Source: DAIDJD01 sp035485275 (GTDB lineage Bacteria; Oederibacteriota; JAJYGY01; DAIDJD01). Taken from it: a stretch of 46,639 nucleotides of DNA. Every line of letters begins with the position of its first letter. Within the stretch, counting starts at the first letter, position 1. The DNA lies in assembly GCA_035485275.1 (NCBI GenBank), contig DATHOE010000043.1:1-46639 (forward strand), given 5' to 3'. The position numbers and the translations under genes were made by a program. Under the pieces are notes generated by a model, which was not told the DNA's origin, ran no database searches, and saw nothing but the letters and a program-made list of their open reading frames with translations. Below are positions 33,067 to 40,769 of the stretch, in pieces.

Positions 33067-34121
33067 TGCTCCGCCCGCTCCAATGGTCCAAGGGGACGCT
33101 CAAGGTCCTGGACCAGGTCAAGCTTCCGCACAGCGTCAGCACGGTGTCGACCCGGGGCGTGAAGGAAACCGGCGAAGCCATACGCAGCATGAAGGTCCGC
33201 GGCGCGCCGGCCATCGGGGTGGCCGCGGCCTACGGGATGGCCCAGGCGGTGCTGGCGAGCCGCGCCAAGGACGTGAACGGGCTGATGCGGGACATGGACA
33301 AGGCCGGCGCCTACCTGAAAAGCACGCGCCCCACGGCCGTGAACCTGGCCTGGGCCGTCGACCGCATGCTGAAGCGGGCCAGGCACGGGCGCGACCACAA
33401 GCTGCCGAGCCTGAAGGCCCTGCTGGTGGAGGAGGCCCAGGCCATCGAGCGCGAGGACGTGCGCCTGTGCGACGCCATCGCCGCCCACGGCAGCGCCCTC
33501 ATCCGCGACAACGACCAGGTGCTGACGCACTGCAACACCGGCGCCCTGGCCACGGCCGGCGTCGGCACGGCCCTGGGCTGCATCACCGCGGCCTTCAAGC
33601 AGCACAAGAAGATCCACGTCTGGGTCGACGAGACGCGCCCCTACCTGCAGGGCGCCCGCCTCACGGCCCTGGAGCTCAAGGACGCGCGCATACCCCACAC
33701 CCTGGTGACGGACAACAGCGCCGCCGCCTTGATGGCCGCGGGCAAGGTGAACCTCGTCATCGTCGGCGCCGACCGCATCACGGCGCAGGGCGACGTCGCC
33801 AACAAGATCGGCACCTACGGCCTGGCCGTGCTGGCCAAGCACCACGGGCTGCCCTTCTATGTGGCCGCGCCCAGCAGCACCGTGGACCTGGACTTGAGGC
33901 AGGGCTCCGACATCCCCATTGAGGAGCGCTCCGCGGAGGAGGTCCTCTTCGTGCAGGGCAAGAGCATAGCCCCCAAGGGGACGAAGGCCCTGCACCTGGC
34001 CTTTGACGTCACCCCCCATTCCCTGATCAGCGCCATCATCACGGAAAAAGGCATCGCCAGGGCCCCCTATGACCTGAATTTGCCGATGCTCTTGCAACAG
34101 GAATTTGTCCCGCCCGCCTGA
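33066..34121 (+). CDS. mtnA: Methylthioribose-1-phosphate isomerase
   Basis: Converts methylthioribose 1-phosphate to methylthioribulose 1-phosphate in methionine salvage. The 351-residue protein shows RPLQWSKGTLKVLDQ, MKVRGAPAIGVAAAYG, RPTAVNLAWAVDRM, the catalytic cysteine in LTHCNTGALATAGVGTALG, VWVDETRPYLQGARLTALEL, VTDNSAAALM and the catalytic aspartate in IVGADRITAQGDVANKIGTY. The ATG overlaps the stop of the phosphorylase gene. No other mtn genes are in the window. Confidence 0.95.
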   Translation: MLRPLQWSKGTLKVLDQVKLPHSVSTVSTRGVKETGEAIRSMKVRGAPAIGVAAAYGMAQAVLASRAKDVNGLMRDMDKAGAYLKSTRPTAVNLAWAVDRMLKRARHGRDHKLPSLKALLVEEAQAIEREDVRLCDAIAAHGSALIRDNDQVLTHCNTGALATAGVGTALGCITAAFKQHKKIHVWVDETRPYLQGARLTALELKDARIPHTLVTDNSAAALMAAGKVNLVIVGADRITAQGDVANKIGTYGLAVLAKHHGLPFYVAAPSSTVDLDLRQGSDIPIEERSAEEVLFVQGKSIAPKGTKALHLAFDVTPHSLISAIITEKGIARAPYDLNLPMLLQQEFVPPA

Positions 34122-34146
34122 GGCCCCTGGCCCGGCTTTGGTCTTG

Positions 34147-34158
34147 AGTCCATGGACT
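34147..34158. promoter_or_regulatory. 12-bp palindrome AGTCCATGGACT at the -35 of the ParB-like gene
   Basis: A perfect palindrome whose last base overlaps the -35 box at 34158-34163. It is placed where a bound repressor would block the promoter of the following gene. Confidence 0.35.
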
Positions 34159-34186
34159 TGCCAAAATGAAACAAACGAACTATCCT
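34158..34186 (+). promoter_or_regulatory. Promoter of ParB-like gene, possibly leaderless
   Basis: TTGCCA at 34158-34163, a 17-base spacer and TATCCT at 34181-34186. The expected start falls at about 34193-34194, on the ATG itself, and no ribosome-binding site is visible, so the mRNA may be leaderless. The spacer contains TGAAACA (34167-34173). Confidence 0.5.
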
Positions 34187-34193
34187 GCTGGCC

Positions 34194-35210
34194 ATGCGCC
34201 AAGCCCATGAGAGCATTCTCGAGCTGCCCCTGGACCTGATCGAGCGGGGCTTTTTCCAGCCTAGGGAGTATTTCAGCCCCGAGGCCATGGAAGCCACCAA
34301 GCAGTCCATCCGGGAAAAGGGGCAATTGTATCCGGTGATCGTCCGGCCCATTCTCATGGGCAACCCCCTTTTTGACGCGTCATGGCCGGAACCGCATTAT
34401 GAGCTCGCGGACGGGGAACGGCGCTTTCGTTGCTGCAAGGACCTGGGCTTCAAGACCATCAAGAGCCTGGTCCGGTCCCTGAGCGACGAACAGATGCTGG
34501 ACCATACCCTCACCACCAATGATTCCTTGCCCCTGAATCCCATTGAAAAGGCTACGGTTTTTTCGAGGTTGGCCAAGGAGTTCGGACGTAGCCAGGCCGA
34601 TATCGCAAAGTCCTTCAATTTGAAACAGCAGCAGGTCTCGGAATACATCCGGCTCCTGGATTTGCCCAAGGAAGTCCAGGATCTTACAGCGCGCGCTGTA
34701 ATTTCTGTGCGCCATGCGCGGGAATTGCTCAAAGTCCAGGATCAGGCCAAGCTGTCTGAGATCGCTTTTGATATTAAAAATAGCGCTATTTCCACAAGGG
34801 AACTGTCAAAAATAGTCAAAAAAGATAAAAAAATAGAGATTAGTGGAGAAAACGAACCAAAAAAATCGATTTTAGTAGCCGATGAACCGACTATACCCCA
34901 TGAAAAAACGAATAAAAAGGCTATAGAACATGAAAAATATGAAAAAATAGACAATTTTTACCATATTACATGGTTTGAAAGCCTTCAAAAGGCCTTGATA
35001 CCACGGAAACTATACCAGAAATTTGAATATTGGCTGTCCTTCAAGCTGGGATCTCGGCTAAAACCGGAAGTTTGGCTTTTCAGGATAGAACTTTCGCTCC
35101 TTTCCGGCGTTTTATTCACCATTGCCGGACTTTGGCTAGCCCCACAGGCCTTGCTGACGCTCAGCGGAGTCATGCTTTGCCTGTTGGTTTACCTCTATAT
35201 CGCGGTCTAG
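34194..35210 (+). CDS. ParB-family CTPase/DNA-binding protein with two C-terminal membrane helices
   Basis: A 338-residue protein. Residues 1-110 are a ParB/Spo0J N-terminal domain: QPREYFSPEAMEATKQSIREKG, PVIVRP and the CTP-binding GERRFR (74-79), with an unusual 15-residue insertion before it. Residues about 115-165 are the central helix-turn-helix (SQADIAKSFNLKQQQVSEYIRLL). A Lys-rich AT-rich linker (about 205-245) follows. In place of the ParB dimerisation domain, the C-terminus carries two membrane helices (about 301-316 and 320-337: LSLLSGVLFTIAGLWL, LTLSGVMLCLLVYLYIAV). A membrane-anchored ParB-fold protein recalls Noc, which reaches the membrane by an amphipathic helix instead. No parA lies nearby. 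The target site is unknown. Low GC from 34740 on suggests a separately acquired 3' part or relaxed linker. Confidence 0.82.
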   Translation: MRQAHESILELPLDLIERGFFQPREYFSPEAMEATKQSIREKGQLYPVIVRPILMGNPLFDASWPEPHYELADGERRFRCCKDLGFKTIKSLVRSLSDEQMLDHTLTTNDSLPLNPIEKATVFSRLAKEFGRSQADIAKSFNLKQQQVSEYIRLLDLPKEVQDLTARAVISVRHARELLKVQDQAKLSEIAFDIKNSAISTRELSKIVKKDKKIEISGENEPKKSILVADEPTIPHEKTNKKAIEHEKYEKIDNFYHITWFESLQKALIPRKLYQKFEYWLSFKLGSRLKPEVWLFRIELSLLSGVLFTIAGLWLAPQALLTLSGVMLCLLVYLYIAV

Positions 35211-35259
35211 GACCGATATCCTTTAAAATTCCCCGCTTCGATAGTAAGATAGAAGGTAT

Positions 35260-36234
35260 ATGGAGCAAAAAGAGCAAATTTCCACCCCACCCCTAAAACC
35301 CGCCCGATCCTCGGCCCTATGGCCTGTGCTTTACGCTGTCCTGGGTGTCCTTGTCCTTGTCCTGGCTCTTGGAGCCGGGGCCTTTGTCCATTGGGGCCGC
35401 TCCCCGGTACCGCCCATGCCAGGAAACCTGCTGACCTGGTCCAATCTGCAGGACAAGCAGGCTTTGGCGGCCTACCTGACCCGGACGGTCCGCCAGGCGG
35501 ACTTTGAGGTTGAAATAGTCACGGTCAAGAAGCGCCAAAGCTATTGGACCCTGGCCAAGCAGGCCAAACTGAACATCGGCACCATCATCGGGTTCAACCC
35601 CGACATGCAGCACTTGAACGCCTACGTGGGCCGCCCCCTGCTTTTGCCCAACCAAAGGGGCTCCCTGTACCAGGTCGGGGCCACGGAAACCGCCGAAAGC
35701 ATTGAAAAGGACTATGGCCTGCTGAGCGGGACCGTGCGGGCGGCCAACCAGGTCGGCTGGCTGGGCCTTAGCCAGGGACAAGTGCTTTTCCTGCCCGGGG
35801 TGGCTCCCAAGCAGCTGACCGCGCCCATGCAGGAAATCTTCGCCAAAAGGGATTTTTTCAGGTCCCCTTTGGCAGGGCACTACACCTCCATGATGGGCAA
35901 ACGGGTGGATCCCTTCACCGGGGTCACCCGCTTCCACAATGGGGTCGATATCGGTGCGCCCTTCAACTCCCTTGTCGGCGCGGCGGCCGACGGGACCGTG
36001 GTCCTGGCCGGCTGGAACGGCGGCTTCGGCAAGTGCGTCATCATCAAGCATGCCCAGGGATACCGCACCTTGTACGGACATCTGAACGCGATCTTGGTGC
36101 ACGTGGGCCAGAAGGTGAAGCAGCACCAGCTGATCGGCCGCGTGGGGATGACCGGGCGGACCACGGGCCCCCACCTGCACTTCACGATCTGGAAGAACGA
36201 CCGGGTACAGAACCCCCTGAATTACCTGTGGTAG
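35260..36234 (+). CDS. LysM-like / M23 peptidoglycan endopeptidase
   Basis: Membrane-anchored or secreted metallopeptidase acting on cell wall peptide bridges. The 324-residue protein has an N-terminal membrane helix (LYAVLGVLVLVLALGAGAFV, about 28-47), two LysM-like modules (SYWTLAKQAKLNIGTIIGFNPD; GATETAESIEKDYGLLSGTVRAANQV) and a C-terminal M23 domain with metal ligands in FHNGVDIGAP and HLHF, plus GAAADGTVVLAGWNGGFGKCVIIKH and GYRTLYGHLNAI. All M23 metal ligands appear present, so it should be active rather than an EnvC-like activator. It begins 49 bases after the ParB-like gene. Confidence 0.92.
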   Translation: MEQKEQISTPPLKPARSSALWPVLYAVLGVLVLVLALGAGAFVHWGRSPVPPMPGNLLTWSNLQDKQALAAYLTRTVRQADFEVEIVTVKKRQSYWTLAKQAKLNIGTIIGFNPDMQHLNAYVGRPLLLPNQRGSLYQVGATETAESIEKDYGLLSGTVRAANQVGWLGLSQGQVLFLPGVAPKQLTAPMQEIFAKRDFFRSPLAGHYTSMMGKRVDPFTGVTRFHNGVDIGAPFNSLVGAAADGTVVLAGWNGGFGKCVIIKHAQGYRTLYGHLNAILVHVGQKVKQHQLIGRVGMTGRTTGPHLHFTIWKNDRVQNPLNYLW

Positions 36235-36266
36235 CGGACATCGTTTTCACCCCAAAAGGAGCGGCC

Positions 36267-36461
36267 ATGGCCATCGTCGAGGAGAGCGAATTCAAAGGGA
36301 ATCCCATGATCGTGCTGCGCCGCAATCCCGAAGACCGCTACCCCTTCCAGTTCGGCTTGAGCAAGGCCAAGCTCGTCCTTGAGGCCCTTGAGGAGATCAA
36401 GGCCTGGGTCGCGAAACAGGAGGCGTCCCGCACCAAGGACGCCCCGTCCCCCGACGCTTGA
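36267..36461 (+). CDS. Small conserved protein of unknown function (64 residues)
   Basis: Reads MAIVEESEFKGNPMIVLRR, continues with NPEDRYPFQFGLSKAKLVLE and ends in a helical charged tail. The core PMIVLRR-N-DRYPFQFGLSKAKL is strongly patterned (two strands, a turn, one helix) and I believe similar short proteins occur widely in bacteria without a known role. A relation to the PUR/ssDNA-binding fold is possible but not shown. AAAAGGAG precedes the ATG at 36267, and the gene follows the M23 peptidase after 32 bases, so it is probably co-transcribed. Confidence 0.72.
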   Translation: MAIVEESEFKGNPMIVLRRNPEDRYPFQFGLSKAKLVLEALEEIKAWVAKQEASRTKDAPSPDA

Positions 36462-36489
36462 ACCCCGAACCCCTCCTTCGAATCCCTTG

Positions 36490-38211
36490 ATGGACTACGT
36501 TCTTCCCGGCGCCCCTCTGATCCACGGCCTGTGCGTCCCCATGGTCACGGCCCTGGACGCCCAGGGGCGTTTCGACGCCGCGAGCCAGGAGCGCCTGGTC
36601 GCCTTCCTCGCGCGCGGGGAGAACGGGAGCGGAGGCGCGCAGGCCCTTTTCACGAACGGGACCTCGGGCGAATGGCACCATTTCGAGCCCGGCATACGCC
36701 TGGCGGTGACCGAGACCGCGCACTACGCGCTGTCCGGCGGCCGCGGCCCGCGCCTGTGGGCCGGCATCAACGACCGCGCCGCGGAGGGCGTGGTGGCGAA
36801 CCTGGAGCACGCCGTCAAGCTGGGGGCCTCCGCCGCGGTGGTGGCCCCCCTGGCCGTCGAGAACATCCCAGACGCGGGGTCCCTGTTCCACCGCCACATC
36901 AGCCCTCTCTACCAGCGCCTGGGCAAGGGCCTGCCGCTGTTCCTCTACGACAACCCCGACGTCTACCGCATGGGGCGCCAGGACCGCCTGCGCACCGGCG
37001 AGGTCAAGCAGTTGGCGCGCCTGGACTATGTGTGCGGCGTCAAGGTCACGGCCGACGTCCGCACCGCGGGCAACTACCTCAAGGGCGCGCGCAACTTCAA
37101 GGCCCGCCACGAGTTCGGCGTGTATTTGGGGAGGGCCCTGCAGGCTTTCCCCTTCTTCACCCCGGTCCACGGACCCCTGGGCAAGCTGCGCGAGCGCTGG
37201 CGCCGCTTCTGGGTGGCCCCCGAGGCGCCGCACGGGATCGTGCCCCTGTCCGCGAACCTCTTTCCGGGCGCCTGGCGCAGGGCCTGGTCCGCCTGCGTGG
37301 CCGGCGACGTCCGGGCCATGGACGCCTACCGCGACAGCCTGGGGCGCCTGCATGAGGCCTTCCGCTTCGGCGACAAGCACAAGGGCATCGCCTGCGTGAA
37401 GATCGCCCTCGCCTGGGAGGGCGTGCTGGGTTCGGCGCGCACGGCGCCGGAGACGCCGGCGCTCAGCGCCGATGAGGAGGCGCGCTGGTCGCGGGACTAC
37501 CGGGAGATCAAGAAGGAGCTGGCCCGTGCGGATCCCTCGCCCACGGTCACCGTCCTGGCCTCCTCCGCGCCCGCGTCGCAGGTCCAGGCGGCCGGCTCGG
37601 GCCTGGACCTGTCCGCGCGGGAGCACCTGCGCGTCGCGCTGTCCGAATTGGGTTCGCTGGCGGAGGCCTACCCGGTCGAACCCCTGGAACAGGCCGGGCG
37701 CATGATCCTCGAGGCCGAAGCCAAAGGCCGGCGGGTGCACGTGACGGGCGTGGGCAAGTGCGAGTACGTCGCGGGCTTCATCGCCAGCAGCTACAGCAGC
37801 ACCGGCACGCCGGCCTTCTTCCTGCACGCCACGGAGGCCGGCCACGGCGCCAGCGGACAGGTCGCCGCCGGGGACGTGGTGGTGGCCATCAGCAACAGCG
37901 GCGAGACCGGGGAGCTGAAGGCCGCGGTGGACACGCTCCAGCGCAACGGCGCCCGCATCCTGGGCGTGGGCGGCCGGCCGGACAGCTGGCTGGCCCGCCG
38001 CAGCGAGGTTTTTTTGCGCGCCGGGGTGCGCAGGGAGGGCGACGAACTCGACCTGGCGCCGCGCAACAGCGTCCTGGCCGAGATCCTGGTGCTCAACGCC
38101 CTGGGAGTGGCCCTGCAGCACCACAAGCGTTTCACCGCCGACCAATTCCGGGCCTACCATCCCGGCGGCAGCCTGGGCCGGACCCAGGACGGGGAAGGCC
38201 CGGCCTCGTGA
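36490..38211 (+). CDS. Fusion of DapA/NanA-type aldolase and KdsD-like SIS isomerase
   Basis: A 573-residue two-domain protein. Residues 1 to about 350 are a class I aldolase of the dihydrodipicolinate synthase/N-acetylneuraminate lyase family: TNGTSGEWHHF for the usual GTTGE motif, FLYDNPDVY with the catalytic tyrosine region, and Schiff-base K185 in CGVKVTAD. After a low-complexity linker, residues about 376-573 form a SIS domain of the KdsD/GutQ arabinose-5-phosphate isomerase type: GVGKCEYVAGF (K423), TGTPAFFLHATEAGHG, AISNSGETGEL, DLAPRNSVLAE and YHPGGSLGR (H557). There are no CBS domains. Aldolase plus sugar-phosphate isomerase in one chain suggests handling of a keto-deoxy or nonulosonic sugar; the substrate is unknown. 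An RmlD-like gene overlaps its stop. Confidence 0.85.
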   Translation: MDYVLPGAPLIHGLCVPMVTALDAQGRFDAASQERLVAFLARGENGSGGAQALFTNGTSGEWHHFEPGIRLAVTETAHYALSGGRGPRLWAGINDRAAEGVVANLEHAVKLGASAAVVAPLAVENIPDAGSLFHRHISPLYQRLGKGLPLFLYDNPDVYRMGRQDRLRTGEVKQLARLDYVCGVKVTADVRTAGNYLKGARNFKARHEFGVYLGRALQAFPFFTPVHGPLGKLRERWRRFWVAPEAPHGIVPLSANLFPGAWRRAWSACVAGDVRAMDAYRDSLGRLHEAFRFGDKHKGIACVKIALAWEGVLGSARTAPETPALSADEEARWSRDYREIKKELARADPSPTVTVLASSAPASQVQAAGSGLDLSAREHLRVALSELGSLAEAYPVEPLEQAGRMILEAEAKGRRVHVTGVGKCEYVAGFIASSYSSTGTPAFFLHATEAGHGASGQVAAGDVVVAISNSGETGELKAAVDTLQRNGARILGVGGRPDSWLARRSEVFLRAGVRREGDELDLAPRNSVLAEILVLNALGVALQHHKRFTADQFRAYHPGGSLGRTQDGEGPAS

Positions 38212-39098
38212 CGGATGCGCTGATCCTCGGCGCCTCCGGGCAGGTCGGCCGGGCGCTGGCCCTGGACTGCGAGCGCCGCGGACGGGCCTGGGCCGGCTCC
38301 TACCATGAGCACGCGGTGGATCCGCGCCTCTTCAAGCTGGACCTTTCCGACCTGGAGGCTCTGGGGGCCGCCGTGCGGGAGCGCCGCCCCGCGGCCGTTT
38401 TTTTGCCCAGCGGCTGGACCTGGGTGGACGGCTGCGAGGACGATCCCGCGCGCTCCAGGCTGCTCAACGCGTTGGCGCCCGAGGCCGTGGCCAAGGCCTG
38501 CGCTTCCATCGGAGCCTCCCTGGTCTGCTATTCCACGGACTATGTCTTCGGGGAACGCGGCGGCCCCTATGACGAATCGGCTCCGACCGCGCCCCTTGGC
38601 GTGTACGGGCGGGACAAGCTCGAAGGCGAGGCGCTGGTGCGGGCCGCCTGCCCCGGGGCCCTGATCCTGCGCACGGCCGTGGTCTACGGGCCGGAGCCGC
38701 AGGGCAAGAACTTCATCTACCAGCTCAGGGCCCGGCTCGGCGCGGGCCAGGCCATGACCCTGCCCTCGGACCAGGCCACCTCAGCCACCTACAACCGCGA
38801 CCTTGCCCGGGCGAGCCTCGACCTCGTGGAGCGCGGCGAACACGGCGTTTTCAACGCCGCCGGACCCGAGGTCATCGACCGTTACGCCTTCGGCCTGCTG
38901 GCCGCCGAGGTCTTCGGCCTGGATCCGGGGCTCTTGAAGGCCGCGCGCACCGCCGAACTGGCCCAGAAGGCGAAGCGGCCCCTGGACGCGGGCTTGCGCA
39001 TCGACAAGCTGCTTTCGCGCCTGGGCTGGACTCCGTCCGGCCCCCGCGGGGGGCTTGAGAGGATGAAACTGGAATTGGATCGCGGTGGACAGGGCTGA
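38208..39098 (+). CDS. RmlD-like sugar-nucleotide reductase (extended SDR)
   Basis: Probable NAD(P)H-dependent reductase of the dTDP-4-dehydrorhamnose reductase family. The 296-residue protein begins with ALILGASGQVGRALAL (Rossmann), then VCYSTDYVFGERGGPYDESA, catalytic YGRDKLEGEALV (YxxxK), LILRTAVVYGPEP and a C-terminal substrate domain. No rmlA, rmlB or rmlC lies near, so the substrate may not be dTDP-4-keto-rhamnose. The GTG start overlaps the stop of the aldolase-SIS gene by four bases, implying linked functions. Confidence 0.85.
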   Translation: MTDALILGASGQVGRALALDCERRGRAWAGSYHEHAVDPRLFKLDLSDLEALGAAVRERRPAAVFLPSGWTWVDGCEDDPARSRLLNALAPEAVAKACASIGASLVCYSTDYVFGERGGPYDESAPTAPLGVYGRDKLEGEALVRAACPGALILRTAVVYGPEPQGKNFIYQLRARLGAGQAMTLPSDQATSATYNRDLARASLDLVERGEHGVFNAAGPEVIDRYAFGLLAAEVFGLDPGLLKAARTAELAQKAKRPLDAGLRIDKLLSRLGWTPSGPRGGLERMKLELDRGGQG

Positions 39099-39855
39099 GC
39101 GCGGCGGATCCGCCGGATTGCGGAAGCCCGCGGACTATGTGCTGTACTGCGACGACTCCGGCGGGGAAGAGGACGCCCTGCGCTCCGCCGCATCGATCAG
39201 CGGTCCGGCCAAGGTGCTCCTGGCCCTGGAACGCGAATTGCGCCGGGTCCTGCGCGCTGCCGGCATGAAAGAACTGAAGTGGACAGGCCTGCGCACCCGC
39301 GAGCCGCGTCTGCAGGCCGCGCGGGCTTTCCTGGAGTTCGCGGCAGTGGCGGCCTCGGCCGGGGCGCTGCGGGTGGAGGTCTTGCTGTGGCGGCCCTCGG
39401 CGCAGTCGCCGGCGTCCCGCGCCCGGAGCGAGTCCCAACGCTTGCGCCCTTTGTATGCCAAGCTGTGGAAGAGGGCGGCCGGGGCCTGGCCGCCGGGGCG
39501 CTGGAGCGTCTTTCCGGACCAGCGCACGGGGATGCGCTGGCAGGAGCAGAGCCCCGCGCTGACCGCGGCCTGGAACCGGGGCGGCGGCGGGCTGCGGGCC
39601 TTGAAGGAGGCTTCCTCCGGCCGCAGCGCCTGCGTGCAGCTGGCGGATTTGCTGGCCGGCCTTGCGCGGGTGCAGGCGGGTGCCGGATCCCGGGCTGACA
39701 GCGAAGCCTGGCGCCAGCGCGGCGCGCTGAGGGATTATTTCGTGGACGCCTGCCGGCGGCGCGGGCTTGAGCTCGGTTCCGGCGCCGGCCTGCTCAGGGC
39801 CGGGCATCCCCGCCTTTCCATTGCCTTGTTGAGGCGCCTTCCGGTGAGGGTATGA
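39085..39855 (+). CDS. DUF3800-family protein (RNase H-like fold)
   Basis: A 256-residue protein with the DUF3800 pattern: an early acidic motif YVLYCDDSGGEED, ELKWTGLR in the next conserved block, a charged SVFPDQRTGMRW, and SACVQLADLLAGLARV near the C-terminus. DUF3800 proteins have an RNase H-like fold with acidic active sites and are often carried by mobile or defence-related loci, but no function is firmly established. The GTG at 39085 lies 14 bases inside the preceding gene; the first motif starts at residue 18, so a start further downstream would cut it. Confidence 0.75.
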   Translation: MDRAERGGSAGLRKPADYVLYCDDSGGEEDALRSAASISGPAKVLLALERELRRVLRAAGMKELKWTGLRTREPRLQAARAFLEFAAVAASAGALRVEVLLWRPSAQSPASRARSESQRLRPLYAKLWKRAAGAWPPGRWSVFPDQRTGMRWQEQSPALTAAWNRGGGGLRALKEASSGRSACVQLADLLAGLARVQAGAGSRADSEAWRQRGALRDYFVDACRRRGLELGSGAGLLRAGHPRLSIALLRRLPVRV

Positions 39856-40769
39856 GCTTTGACTCCGGTCTTTATATTGCTTTCACCCTTACGGTGGCGG
39901 CCCTGTCCGCCGCTTTGTTCTACCAAGCTGGCCGTGAATTTGCGCCATGGGCCGCGCAACGGGTCTACCTGGGGGCCTTTGCCTTGGGAGGCGCGGCGCT
40001 GACGGCCGTCATGAACGTCGGCCTTTCCACCCCGGACCTGGCATTGGCCCTTGGCACCTCGCTGGCGGTCCTGCGCGTGCGCGACGCCGGCTTGGTCTGT
40101 CCGGTCGGACTTCTGCGCGGAAGCGAGGGGCCGGATTCGTCTCTTTGCCCGGCGCCGGTGGCCCTGGGCTTGGCAGCTTTCCTTTTCGGCGCAGGTCTGC
40201 CCCTGAATGGGTGGGTCCAGGTCGCCCTGCTTCCGGGCTACGGGATCCTGCTCTTCGAGGCGCGTTGGAAGCGCCGCGCCTGGCCTGCCTGGCCTTCGTT
40301 GGGTCGCATCGTTTTGCCTCCGCTTTTGTCCGCGCTGGCGGGGATGGCGCTGTGCTATTTCCTCCTTATGCCCCTCGGCCTCGGACGCCCGATGTTCAAC
40401 GTCGCTGAGGGAGCGGGCCTGAATCATGGGAGCGACGGTGTGTTCGCGGGGCTGTGGCGTCTGGTCCTAGACCTGGGCAGGGATTGGACTTGGCCGGGGC
40501 TTGCGGCGCTGGGACTGGGCTGGGCCCTATTGTTCCGAAAAAAACCGTGGATGGCGGCGGGCCTCTTTTCCCTGGTATTGGCGCTCGCCCTTTTTTCTCC
40601 GGCCTCTCAAGCCCCTATTTACCGACTAATATTGATTCAAGTCTTCCTTGGGCTGGGCTTGGCCGGCTTCATGGCCGTGCCCCCCCTGCGCCGCTGGCTG
40701 GGGCCTGTTTTTCTGGCCGCCGCCCTGGCGGCGGCTTGGCGCCTATCCTTGAACGGATCGTCGTTCTAG
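39852..40769 (+). CDS. Polytopic membrane protein of unknown function
   Basis: A 305-residue protein with about nine hydrophobic segments, for example LTVAALSAALFYQAG, VYLGAFALGGAALTAVM, ALGLAAFLFGAGL, PPLLSALAGMALCYFLLMPLGL and LILIQVFLGLGLAGFMAV. I do not recognise the family; the spacing loosely recalls Lgt-type proteins but the Lgt signature is absent. Its ATG overlaps the stop of the DUF3800 gene (ATGA). Its stop codon overlaps, on opposite strands, that of the convergent gene that follows. Confidence 0.7.
   Translation: MSFDSGLYIAFTLTVAALSAALFYQAGREFAPWAAQRVYLGAFALGGAALTAVMNVGLSTPDLALALGTSLAVLRVRDAGLVCPVGLLRGSEGPDSSLCPAPVALGLAAFLFGAGLPLNGWVQVALLPGYGILLFEARWKRRAWPAWPSLGRIVLPPLLSALAGMALCYFLLMPLGLGRPMFNVAEGAGLNHGSDGVFAGLWRLVLDLGRDWTWPGLAALGLGWALLFRKKPWMAAGLFSLVLALALFSPASQAPIYRLILIQVFLGLGLAGFMAVPPLRRWLGPVFLAAALAAAWRLSLNGSSF

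Noticed and set aside
34000..34200. A canonical parS site near the ParB-like gene
   Set aside because: No TGTTTCACGTGAAACA or close variant is present; only the half-site TGAAACA at 34167 is seen.
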